64,000 bases of DNA from Maritimibacter fusiformis (lineage in GTDB: Bacteria > Pseudomonadota > Alphaproteobacteria > Rhodobacterales > Rhodobacteraceae), in contig NZ_VSIY01000013.1 in assembly GCF_008086115.1 (NCBI RefSeq), positions 1-64,000 on the forward strand. The letters run 5' to 3'. Below are positions 17,195 through 24,811 of this stretch, in pieces. Below the pieces are notes generated by a model. It was not told where the DNA came from. It made no database searches and saw only the letters and a program-made list of their open reading frames with translations. Within the stretch, counting starts at the first letter, position 1. Each line of letters opens with the position of its first letter. A program made the position numbers and the translations under genes.

Positions 17195-18180
17195 TGGCAA
17201 ACGTGCTGATTGCCGGGCGTATCCACCCCGCCGGCATGGCGATCCTCGAGGCCGAGCCGGGGCTTGAGATCACCGCGATCACCGACCCCGGCGCGGCGCT
17301 GCCGCCCGAGGCGCTGGCGACCGCCGACGCGCTTCTGATCCGCTATGGAGACCTGACCGAGACACAGGCCGCCGCGATGCCCAACCTCAAGGTGGTGTCG
17401 CGCCACGGCGTCGGTTGCGACAACCTGCCTGTGGCCGCCCTTGCGGCGCGCGGCGTGCCCGTCACCATCGTCGGCCCGGTCAACGCGGTCGCGGTGGCCG
17501 AGCAGGTGATGGCGATGCTGATGGCGCTGATCAAGCAGATCGGCCCCTATGACGCGGCGGTGCGCGGCGGCAACTGGGCAATCCGCGACAGCCTCGCGGT
17601 GGGCGAGTTGTCGGGCCGCAGCCTGATGCTCGTGGGCTTTGGCCGGATCGGGCGCGAGGTGGCACGCAGGGCGGCTGCCTTCGACATGCAGGTGCATATC
17701 CACGACCCCTTCGTGGACGAGGCCACGATCCGCGCCGCCGGCTACCAGCCAGTGCCCGACTGGCGCGCGGCGCTGCCCGAGATGGACGCGCTCAGCCTGC
17801 ACCTGCCCGCCACGCCCGAGACCCGCGGCATGATCGGCGCGGCGGAACTCGCCGCGATGAAATCCACCGCGATCCTGATCAACGCCGCCCGCGGCGGGCT
17901 GGTGGACGAGACCGCGCTTTTCGACGCGCTCACCGGGCACATGGCGCGGGGCGGCGCGGGGCTCGACTGTTTCGCCGCCGAGCCCCCTGCCCCCGACCTG
18001 CCGCTTCTGACCCTGCCCAACGTGGTCGTCAGCCCGCATTCCGCCGCGCTAAGTGCGGAAACCGCGCAGCGCATGGGCGAGGTCGCGGCCCGCAACGTGA
18101 TCGCCGGGCTGAAAGGCCGGCTCGACCCGGCGCTGGTCTTCAACCTCGCAGCCCTGAACGAGGCCGGTCATGGCCTATGA
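17194..18180 (+). CDS. D-2-hydroxyacid dehydrogenase (phosphoglycerate/hydroxypyruvate dehydrogenase-like)
   Basis: NAD(P)-dependent 2-hydroxyacid dehydrogenase of 328 residues. The nucleotide-binding motif is LVGFGRIGREVARR. The catalytic Arg is in INAARGGLVDE and the catalytic His in VVSPHSAALS. N-terminal VSRHGVGCDNLPV is typical of the SerA/hydroxypyruvate reductase branch. There is no ACT domain, so it is unlikely to be the biosynthetic SerA. It probably interconverts a 2-hydroxy acid and a 2-oxo acid on the way to or from the aldolase. Its end overlaps the next gene by 11 nt. Confidence 0.88.
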   Translation: MANVLIAGRIHPAGMAILEAEPGLEITAITDPGAALPPEALATADALLIRYGDLTETQAAAMPNLKVVSRHGVGCDNLPVAALAARGVPVTIVGPVNAVAVAEQVMAMLMALIKQIGPYDAAVRGGNWAIRDSLAVGELSGRSLMLVGFGRIGREVARRAAAFDMQVHIHDPFVDEATIRAAGYQPVPDWRAALPEMDALSLHLPATPETRGMIGAAELAAMKSTAILINAARGGLVDETALFDALTGHMARGGAGLDCFAAEPPAPDLPLLTLPNVVVSPHSAALSAETAQRMGEVAARNVIAGLKGRLDPALVFNLAALNEAGHGL

Positions 18181-18904
18181 GATCCCGACCGAAGGCACGA
18201 TCCCCTTTCTCGACATCACCATCCCGATCCATTGGGACAACCACGCCATCCTGATGTTCGCCATCTGGTTCGTCGTGGTGCCGGCCTCGGTGATGTTCCT
18301 GCGCTTCGGCAAGATCGCGCCGCGCCTTTACGGCATCCCGCGCGGCACGCCGAAATGGGCCTGGCCGGAACTGTGCTGGACGGTTCACAAGTGGTCCCTC
18401 TACGCCGCGATCGGGCTGGCGCTGGCGGGCGCGGCCTTTGCCATGCTGCTCAGCGGCGGGTTTTCCGGCACGCTGCACGCCTGGTTCGGGATCGGCACGC
18501 TCACCCTTGGCGCGCTTCAGATCGTGTCGTCATGGTTTCGCGGCAGCCACGGCGGGCGCAAGGCCCCCGCCGCCGACCCCGACAACCGCGCCACATGGGG
18601 CGGCGACCACTTCGACATGACCGCGCAACGCTGGTGGTTCGAGGCCTGGCACAAGACCTCGGGCTATTTCGCGCTGTTTCTGGCGGGCGGCGCGGTCGGC
18701 ACCGGGCTGGCGCAGCACTGGATGCCGCTGATCGCCGGGGCGCTGGCGCTGGTGGTGGTCGGCGGGCTGATCGCGGCGGTGGTGCTGCAGGGGCTGGGCC
18801 ACAAGCACGACACCTACCAGTCGGTCTATGGCTACCACCCGGAAAACCCGTTCAACAAACGCCGCTACGCCAAGATGATCGAGGCCGAGGGCGAAAAGCC
18901 CTGA
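18170..18904 (+). CDS. Cytochrome b561-like membrane protein
   Basis: Membrane protein of 244 residues with about five hydrophobic segments. Histidines lie in four successive helices: H25 (WDNHAILMFAIW), H73 (TVHKWSLYAAIG), H103 (LHAWFGIGTL) and H161 (WHKTSGYFALFLA). That is the two-haem pattern of eukaryote-type/DOMON-linked cytochrome b561. It is the last gene of the UroD-aldolase-propeller-dehydrogenase operon. It could pass electrons from the pathway to the quinone pool or the periplasm; no direct evidence. It converges on the reactivation gene with 3 nt between. Confidence 0.75.
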   Translation: MAYEIPTEGTIPFLDITIPIHWDNHAILMFAIWFVVVPASVMFLRFGKIAPRLYGIPRGTPKWAWPELCWTVHKWSLYAAIGLALAGAAFAMLLSGGFSGTLHAWFGIGTLTLGALQIVSSWFRGSHGGRKAPAADPDNRATWGGDHFDMTAQRWWFEAWHKTSGYFALFLAGGAVGTGLAQHWMPLIAGALALVVVGGLIAAVVLQGLGHKHDTYQSVYGYHPENPFNKRRYAKMIEAEGEKP

Positions 18905-18907
18905 GCC

Positions 18908-19564
18908 TCAGCGCCGCACGGTCAGGCCGAGCAGGGAGTTGAGCGGCTGGAAACAGCCGGTCGCGGTGACGCTCACGCCGGGATTCACCCCGTCGAACAC
19001 GCCCAGCAGCGCCTGAACCCGGGCCGGATCCCAGACCTTGCGTTCACCGCAAAGCGCATGGGCCTGCACCGGGATGCGCCGGAGCCGCGCGGCGGGTTGC
19101 TCGGCGCGAAACCGGGCATGGGCATCGCGGCCAAGCGCAAACAGCACCTCGCCCGCCAGGTCGGATTGCACATGGTGCGCCGCATAATCCCCGCCCAGCC
19201 GCTCGAACGCAGCCGCCTGGTCGAACCCCAGCGTCAGAAGATAGGCCGCGACCGTGCCGCCCGCCGCGACATCGCGGGCAAGGGCTGCGTCCTCCAGCGT
19301 CACCCGGTCGGCAATGCGCACCGCATCGGCTTCGACCCGGGCCGCGACCGGCAGGAACACCGCCTGCGGCCGGGCCAATTCGGCGATGCAGGCCGCGGCC
19401 TCGTCGAGCCACCCGCGCAGCCCATCCGCCGCCCGGCCGCCCTTGGCCAACAGCCTTGCATATTGCTTCTGCCGCCCGAGCCGCGCCCGGGCATTTTCAA
19501 GGTAGAGCGAAACCGGCGCCTCGAAGCGCAGCCCGACATCGGGAAAGGCGCGATGAAAGCTCAT
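18908..19564 (-). CDS. Corrinoid reactivation protein with MetH-activation-like domain
   Basis: Protein of 218 residues in the position held by stand-alone vitamin B12-dependent methionine synthase activation-domain proteins in other corrinoid methyltransferase operons. The C-terminal part (DPARVQALLGVFDGVNPGV followed by SVTATGCFQPLNSLLGL) matches the family's pattern of a WP/WDP region followed by a short strand and P.KS...G-type ending. It would use S-adenosylmethionine to methylate cob(II)alamin after accidental oxidation. It starts 4 nt after the corrinoid-protein stop on the same strand. The family match is weak by eye and rests partly on context. The RAM-type iron-sulfur activator is not present. 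Confidence 0.62.
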   Translation of the reverse strand: MSFHRAFPDVGLRFEAPVSLYLENARARLGRQKQYARLLAKGGRAADGLRGWLDEAAACIAELARPQAVFLPVAARVEADAVRIADRVTLEDAALARDVAAGGTVAAYLLTLGFDQAAAFERLGGDYAAHHVQSDLAGEVLFALGRDAHARFRAEQPAARLRRIPVQAHALCGERKVWDPARVQALLGVFDGVNPGVSVTATGCFQPLNSLLGLTVRR

Positions 19565-19568
19565 CCGG

Positions 19569-20213
19569 TCATGCCACCTGCATGCCCAGCACGTGCTTGA
19601 CCGCCTTGACCGCGCCCGGCGCATCCTCGCCGAACCCGTCGGCGCCGATCTTGTCGGCATAATCCTGGGTGATCACCGCCCCGCCGATCACCACCTTGGC
19701 GTGGTTGCAGGTCTGGCGCAGGTGGTTCACCACGCTGATCATCTGCGGCTTGGTGGTGGTCAGAAGCGCGCTGAGGCAGACCACCTGGTTGCCCCGCGCC
19801 ACCGCTTTCTCGAACTCCTCGTCCGGCACGTCGACGCCCAGATCCTCGACCTCGAACCCCGCGCCCTTGAGCATCATCACCACCAGGTTCTTGCCGATGT
19901 CGTGCAGATCGCCCTTGACGCTGCCGATGCAGACGCGGCCCAGCGGCTCGCGCGCGGTCGAGGCCAGGGTCGGTTCGATGATGTCGATGCCGCCCTGCAT
20001 GGCGCGCGCCGCCACCAGCATCTCGGGCACGAAGATCTCGCCCGCCGAGAACTGGTCGCCGACCTCGCCCATCGCCGGGATCATGGTATCGTCGAGCAGC
20101 GCGCCCAGGTCGTCACCATCGTCGCGCGCCTTGGTCACGAGCTCGACCACGGTTTCGCGGTCGCCGTCGCAGATCGCTTCGAACAGCTCGTCCTTCTCGT
20201 CCTCGGTCAGCAT
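19569..20213 (-). CDS. Corrinoid (B12-binding) methyl-carrier protein
   Basis: Stand-alone corrinoid protein of 214 residues, like MtaC/MttC/MtbC and the B12 module of MetH. The N-terminal four-helix cap (about residues 1-88) contains FVPEMLVAARAM. The B12-binding Rossmann domain has the cobalt-ligand motif D102-L-H-D-I-G107 (lower ligand His104), then VVCLSALLTTT and VVIGGAVIT. ATG 20213 has a GAGGG ribosome site. It shuttles the methyl group between the UroD-fold enzyme and the THF methyltransferase. A GAATGCGCATTC operator lies 38 nt upstream, between it and the divergent lacI-type gene. Confidence 0.95.
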   Translation of the reverse strand: MLTEDEKDELFEAICDGDRETVVELVTKARDDGDDLGALLDDTMIPAMGEVGDQFSAGEIFVPEMLVAARAMQGGIDIIEPTLASTAREPLGRVCIGSVKGDLHDIGKNLVVMMLKGAGFEVEDLGVDVPDEEFEKAVARGNQVVCLSALLTTTKPQMISVVNHLRQTCNHAKVVIGGAVITQDYADKIGADGFGEDAPGAVKAVKHVLGMQVA

Positions 20214-20251
20214 GGCGGCACCCTCAATTCGCTTTGGTCCGATTCGGAAAC

Positions 20252-20265
20252 TGAATGCGCATTCA
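20252..20265. promoter_or_regulatory. LacI-type operator, copy 3 (corrinoid protein promoter)
   Basis: TGAATGCGCATTCA, identical to the perfect palindrome at 13783-13796. It lies between the divergent corrinoid-protein gene and the LacI-family regulator gene, where it could control both. Confidence 0.75.
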
Positions 20266-20406
20266 ATATCATGCAATTGCTGCATCCGTCAATCGCCGCC
20301 TGCACCGCGCGATGCCCACAACATTGGAAGGGTTCCAAAGCGCGCCGGGCTGGTATAGGTGTCGTTTCATGTCGCCCCGGCGCCGGGGCCTGCGGAAAAC
20401 CGGGCC

Positions 20407-21444
20407 ATGCCAAGAAGATCAGTCACCTCCTACGACATCGCCAAGGCGGCGGGCGTCTCGCAATCGGCGGTGTCACGGGCCTTCTCACCCGGTGCGCCGA
20501 TCGCTGCAAAAACTCGCGAGCGCATTCTGAATGTGGCCGCCGAGATGGGTTATCAGCCCAACGCCATCGCCCGCAGCATGTCATCCGCCCGCCAGGACAC
20601 GCACCAGAAATCCGGCATGGTCGGGGTCATCGTCACCCGGCTGGAAGACCCGTTCTTCGCCCATACCATCGCCCATTTCAGCCGCCACCTGCAGGCGAGC
20701 GGCTGGCACATGCTGCTGTTCACCGTCGACAACGAGGTCGAGGTCGATGGCGCGCTGAATGCGTTGATGCAATACAAGGTCGACAGCATCATCATCCTGT
20801 CCGCGATCCTGTCCAAACACATGGCCCGGGTCTGCCGCGACCAGGGCACGCCGGTGATGCTGTATAACCGCGGCGCCGAGGGGTTGAACGTGAACTCGGT
20901 CCAGATCGAGAACCACGAGGGCGGGCGCATCGCCGCCGACATCCTGCGTGAGGCCGGGCATGAGCGCATCGCCTTCGTCGCCGGCGACCCGAACGACGAA
21001 ACCTCGCAGGGGCGCGCGGCGGGGCTGGCCGAGCGGCTGGCCGAGGACGGGCTCGAGGTTTTCCTGCACGAAACCGGCGACTATACCTTCGTCGGCGGGC
21101 GCGAGGCCGGGCTTCGCCTGTTTTCGCGCGTTGAGCGCCCCGATGCGGTGTTCTGCGCCAGTGACGTGATGGCGCTGGGCGTGCTGCATGCCGCGCGCCA
21201 CGACCTCGGGCTTGAAGCGCCGCGCGATTTCTCGCTGATCGGGTTCGACGACATCCCCGCCGCCGCCTGGCCCGGTCACATGCTGACCACCATCCGCCAG
21301 CCGATCCGGCGCATGATCCGCGAGGCCGTCGACATCGTCATCGACCAGATGAACACCCCCGACCAGCCCCCGCGCGTCACCCGCTTTTCCGGCGCGCTGA
21401 TCCTGCGCAATACCGTGCGCGGGGCCGGGCCGGGCAGCACCTAG
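20407..21444 (+). CDS. LacI-family transcriptional regulator
   Basis: Repressor-type protein of 345 residues. The helix-turn-helix is at the N-terminus (VTSYDIAKAAGVSQSAVSRA), with hinge helix PNAIARSMSS, followed by a periplasmic-binding-protein-like effector domain (GVIVTRLEDPFFAH, FCASDVMALG, LIGFDDIPAAAWP). ATG 20407 was chosen because it places the HTH at the usual distance from the start. Three perfect or near-perfect CG-centred palindromes at the promoters of the module are its probable operators. The inducer is unknown but is probably the substrate or an early metabolite. Confidence 0.92.
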   Translation: MPRRSVTSYDIAKAAGVSQSAVSRAFSPGAPIAAKTRERILNVAAEMGYQPNAIARSMSSARQDTHQKSGMVGVIVTRLEDPFFAHTIAHFSRHLQASGWHMLLFTVDNEVEVDGALNALMQYKVDSIIILSAILSKHMARVCRDQGTPVMLYNRGAEGLNVNSVQIENHEGGRIAADILREAGHERIAFVAGDPNDETSQGRAAGLAERLAEDGLEVFLHETGDYTFVGGREAGLRLFSRVERPDAVFCASDVMALGVLHAARHDLGLEAPRDFSLIGFDDIPAAAWPGHMLTTIRQPIRRMIREAVDIVIDQMNTPDQPPRVTRFSGALILRNTVRGAGPGST

Positions 21445-21569
21445 CCTCAAGCCACGTCGAACTTCGCCCGCCGAAATCGAACCCCGGACGCACCCGACAT
21501 CGGCCAAGGCGCGCGACAGGCGGCGCCGACATTACCTCTGGACATCCGACCCCCGCTCGGGCAATTTTC

Positions 21570-21583
21570 TGCAAACGTATGCA
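21570..21583. promoter_or_regulatory. LacI-type operator, second motif (SnoaL-like gene promoter)
   Basis: TGCAAACGTATGCA is a CG-centred palindrome with one mismatched pair. It resembles the site at 11645-11656 in front of the TRAP genes. It lies 26 nt upstream of the chosen start at 21609, in the expected promoter-proximal position. Confidence 0.5.
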
Positions 21584-21608
21584 ACCGAACCGTCAGCAAG
21601 CTGAAACC

Positions 21609-22610
21609 ATGCCGGATCTCCAGGACGCGAAACGCCTCATCTGGGCCCATCACGCCGCCATAGATGCCGCCGCCCCCGAGGCGACGGGCGATGCGCTGGC
21701 CCGCGATGCAGCCGCCGACTACCTCTGGCGCGGCTATCATCCGTTCGGTGAAATCCGCGGCGCCGAGGCCATTGCCGCCCGCTTCTGGACCCCGCTCAAG
21801 CGCGCCCTGACCCGGATGCAGCGCCGTGACGACGTGTTCTTCGCCGGCGCGAACAGTCTGGACGGTGCGCCCGGCGTCTGGGTCGTGTCGATGGGGCACC
21901 TGATGGGCCTGTTCGATCAGCCCTGGCTGGGCATCGCGCCCACCGGCAAGATGACCTTCCTGCGCTACTGCACCTTCCACCGGGTCGACGGCGGGCGCAT
22001 CCACGAGACCGCGATGTATTTCGACATCCCGCACCTGATGACCCAGGCCGGGCAAAACCCGTTCCCCGCCCAGACCGCCCAGCACCTCGTCCAGCCCGGC
22101 CCGATCACCCATGACGGCCTGCTTTTTGACCCGCAACCACCCGAAGAGGGCGCGGCGACGCTTGCCGCGATCAACGCCATGATCGGCGATCTCGGCCAAT
22201 GGCAATCGGGCCTGCCGCTGGAGCAGGAACTGGCCCGCACCTGGCACGATGACATGATCTGGTGGGGGCCAGAGGGGATCGGCGCGACCTACACCATTGA
22301 GCGCTACGCCAAACAGCACTCCGGAACGTTTCGCGCAGGCTTTGCCGACCGCTCCTCCACCACCCATATCGCGCGGCTGGCCGAGGGGCATTACGGCGGC
22401 TTCTTCGGCTGGCCCAACTTCACCGCCCGGCCCACCGGCGGCTTCATGCAACTGCCCGGCAGCGACACCGCCGGCGAATTTCGCGTGATCGACATCTACC
22501 GCCGCGCCGGCGACAAGCTGGCCGAGAACTGGGTGTTCATCGACCTTCTGCATTTCTGGAAAAGCCAGGGCCGCGACTTTCTGGCCGAGGCTACGGGGGC
22601 GACGGCATGA
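21609..22610 (+). CDS. Tandem SnoaL/NTF2-like protein
   Basis: Protein of 333 residues that looks like two SnoaL-type (NTF2-fold) halves. The first contains DYLWRGYHPFGEIRGAEAIA, the second MIWWGPEGIGATYTIERYAK, each followed by similar strands ending in a Glu- or Asp-containing segment. Such ester-cyclase-like proteins act as isomerases, hydrolases or cyclases, and the function cannot be named. ATG 21579 lies inside the operator, so ATG 21609 is preferred. It heads a three-gene operon with overlapping stops and starts (ATGA at 22607). Confidence 0.75.
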   Translation: MPDLQDAKRLIWAHHAAIDAAAPEATGDALARDAAADYLWRGYHPFGEIRGAEAIAARFWTPLKRALTRMQRRDDVFFAGANSLDGAPGVWVVSMGHLMGLFDQPWLGIAPTGKMTFLRYCTFHRVDGGRIHETAMYFDIPHLMTQAGQNPFPAQTAQHLVQPGPITHDGLLFDPQPPEEGAATLAAINAMIGDLGQWQSGLPLEQELARTWHDDMIWWGPEGIGATYTIERYAKQHSGTFRAGFADRSSTTHIARLAEGHYGGFFGWPNFTARPTGGFMQLPGSDTAGEFRVIDIYRRAGDKLAENWVFIDLLHFWKSQGRDFLAEATGATA

Positions 22611-23473
22611 GGATCGACGCCCACCACCACCTCTGGGATCTCGACGCGGTCGCCTACCCTTGGCTGATGGCCAGGGGCGAAGCGCGCTTCTTCGGCGACC
22701 CGACCCCAATCCAGCGCAACTACCTGCTGGCCGAGCATCGCCGCAACGCGAGCGGTTTCGGCGCATCGGTGCATATCCAGGTCGGCGCCGCCGATCCCCG
22801 GGCCGAGGCGCGCTGGGTCCAGTCCGTCGCCGACGCCAACCCCGACTGGCCGCTGGTTCAGGTGGTGTTCTGCGACCTCACCGCGCCGGACCTTGGCGCA
22901 GGGCTCGACCATTACCAAACCCTCACCACCCTGCGCGGGGTGCGCCAGATCGTCGGCCGCGCGCCGGGCGAGGATGCCGCCACCGGCACCCAGGCCCTGC
23001 TCGACGATCCGCGGTTCGCCGAAGGTCTGCGCGAGCTTGCCCGCCGCGGCCTGTCCTTCGATCTGCAACTGATCCCCGAGCTTTACGAGGGCATGGCCCG
23101 CGTGCTCGACCAGGCCCCGGACACGCAAATCGCCCTTTGCCACGCCGGCTCGCCGCATGACCGCAGCCCCGAGGGGCTTGCCGCCTGGGCCAAGGCGCTG
23201 CCCCTGCTTTCGGGCCGCCCGAACGTCGCCTGCAAGCTCTCGGGGCTGGGCATGTTCGACCACGGCTGGACACCCGCCACGATCCGCCCCATTGTCGAGA
23301 CCTGCCTTGCACAATTCACACCTGAACGCTGCATGTTCGGCTCGAATTTTCCCGTGGATTCACTCTATTCCGATTTCGCCACGCTCACCGCCGCCTATGA
23401 CGCGCTCCTGCCGGAGGCCGCGAAACCGGCCGTGTTCCACGACACCGCCGCCGCCTTCTACCGCCTGCCATGA
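22607..23473 (+). CDS. Amidohydrolase-2 family hydrolase (lactonase-like)
   Basis: TIM-barrel metal hydrolase of 288 residues. The metal-binding HxH motif is in MRIDAHHHLWDLDAVAYPWL, further ligands in VQVVFCDL and LCHAGSP, and the C-terminal CMFGSNFPVDS is the family's conserved Asp region. Relatives hydrolyse lactones such as fuconolactone and 2-pyrone-4,6-dicarboxylate, which fits a pathway for sugar acids or ring-cleavage products. It overlaps both neighbours by four bases, so the three genes are translationally coupled. Confidence 0.88.
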   Translation: MRIDAHHHLWDLDAVAYPWLMARGEARFFGDPTPIQRNYLLAEHRRNASGFGASVHIQVGAADPRAEARWVQSVADANPDWPLVQVVFCDLTAPDLGAGLDHYQTLTTLRGVRQIVGRAPGEDAATGTQALLDDPRFAEGLRELARRGLSFDLQLIPELYEGMARVLDQAPDTQIALCHAGSPHDRSPEGLAAWAKALPLLSGRPNVACKLSGLGMFDHGWTPATIRPIVETCLAQFTPERCMFGSNFPVDSLYSDFATLTAAYDALLPEAAKPAVFHDTAAAFYRLP

Positions 23474-23928
23474 CCACCTTCGACCATAGCGCCCGCGTCC
23501 GGCCCGAGTGGATCGACTACAACGGCCACATGCAGGATGCCTATTACGGGTTGGTGTTCAGCCATGCGGTCGACGCCTTTCAGGACGCGGTCGGCTTCGA
23601 CGCCGCCTATCGCGCGGCGACCGGCTGCACCATCTACCTTCTGGAAAACCACACCCGCTTTCTGCGCGAGGTCAGACCCGGCGCGGCGCTGTCCCTGCGC
23701 ACCCACCTGATCGCGTTCAATGCCCGGCGCTTCCACCTGTGGTCCGAGATGCGCGTGGCAGATGCCCCCGTCGCGATCTCCGAGATGATCGAGATGCACG
23801 TGCGCCAACACCCCGAACCGCACGCCGCCGACATCCCGCCCGACATCGCCGCACGGCTCGCCGCCGCCTGCCTCGATGCGGCGGCCATCGCGGCGCTTGC
23901 CTGCCGCGCCCGCCTGCTGTCGATCTGA
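23470..23928 (+). CDS. Hotdog-fold thioesterase
   Basis: Thioesterase of 152 residues with the hotdog helix motif EWIDYNGHMQDAYYGLVFSH. The sequence resembles the thioesterases accompanying carnitine dehydrogenase (betainyl-CoA type), but that substrate assignment is only a similarity seen by eye. It ends the SnoaL-amidohydrolase-thioesterase operon. A role in releasing a CoA-bound product of the same pathway is inference. Confidence 0.8.
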   Translation: MTTFDHSARVRPEWIDYNGHMQDAYYGLVFSHAVDAFQDAVGFDAAYRAATGCTIYLLENHTRFLREVRPGAALSLRTHLIAFNARRFHLWSEMRVADAPVAISEMIEMHVRQHPEPHAADIPPDIAARLAAACLDAAAIAALACRARLLSI

Positions 23929-24013
23929 GGCGCGCGGGCACGCAACCTTGACCCTGCCGCGCGCATCCTCGATATGATCATCTGAACCCACGGACCGCGT
24001 CAGAACGGGCAGC

Positions 24014-24811
24014 ATGACCATTCCCGAGATCACCGACAGCCATTGCCACCTCGACTTTCCCGACTTCGAGGGCGAGTTGGACGCGGTCGTCGCCCGCGCC
24101 GCCGAGGCCGGCGTGACGCGGATGGTCACCATCGCCACCAAGCTGCGCAACGTGCCGCAGGTACGCGCCATCGCCGAGGCCCACGCGCAAGTGTTCTGGG
24201 CCGCCGCCACCCACCCGATGAGCGTGGCGGACGAACCGATGGCCAGTGTCGACGCCCTCGTGGCGCTGGCCGATCACCCGAAGTTCGTGGGGATCGGCGA
24301 GAGCGGGCTTGATTATCACTACACCGCCGACAGCAAGGCCGCGCAGCAGGAAAGCCTGCGCATCCACATCGAGGCCGCGCGCCAGACGCGCCTGCCGCTG
24401 ATCGTCCACGCCCGCGACGCCGACGACGACATGGCCCGCATCCTGACCGAGGAACACGCAGCCGGCGCCTATACCTGCGTGATGCACTGTTTCACCTCCG
24501 GCCCGGCGCTGGCGACCGCCGCGCTCGACCTCGGCTTCTACCTGTCGATGTCCGGCATCGCGGCCTTTCCCAAGTCGCAGGACCTGCGCGAGATCTTCGC
24601 CGCCGCGCCCCTTGACCGCATCCTTGTCGAGACCGACAGCCCCTATCTCGCCCCCCCGCCGCATCGCGGACGGCGCAACGAGCCCGCCTATACCGCCCAC
24701 ACCGCCCGCGTCGGCGCCGAGCTTTTCGGCCTGAACTACGCCGATTTCGCCTCGCGGACGCAGGCCAATTTCGACCGGCTGTTCTGGAAAGCCGCCGGGG
24801 CGGCGGTCTGA
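24014..24811 (+). CDS. tatD: TatD-family hydrolase (metal-dependent DNase)
   Basis: TIM-barrel metallohydrolase of 265 residues with ITDSHCHLDFPDFEGELDAV at the N-terminus, GIGESGLDYHY, IVHARDADDD, MHCFTSG and the C-terminal VETDSPYLAPPPHRG signature. Members act as 3'-5' exonucleases or D-aminoacyl-tRNA deacylase-like hydrolases in quality control. It overlaps the next gene by one base (TGATG). In relatives it follows holB directly. Confidence 0.95.
   Translation: MTIPEITDSHCHLDFPDFEGELDAVVARAAEAGVTRMVTIATKLRNVPQVRAIAEAHAQVFWAAATHPMSVADEPMASVDALVALADHPKFVGIGESGLDYHYTADSKAAQQESLRIHIEAARQTRLPLIVHARDADDDMARILTEEHAAGAYTCVMHCFTSGPALATAALDLGFYLSMSGIAAFPKSQDLREIFAAAPLDRILVETDSPYLAPPPHRGRRNEPAYTAHTARVGAELFGLNYADFASRTQANFDRLFWKAAGAAV

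Noticed and set aside
19569..20213. Corrinoid protein as a fragment of methionine synthase MetH
   Set aside because: It is complete, with its own ribosome site and cap domain, and has the length of MtaC/MttC-type carriers; no homocysteine-binding domain lies nearby.
11548..20406. Cobalamin riboswitch in front of the corrinoid genes
   Set aside because: I looked for the B12-box and a long structured leader upstream of the metF-like, UroD-like and corrinoid genes. The leaders are short and contain only the palindromic operators.
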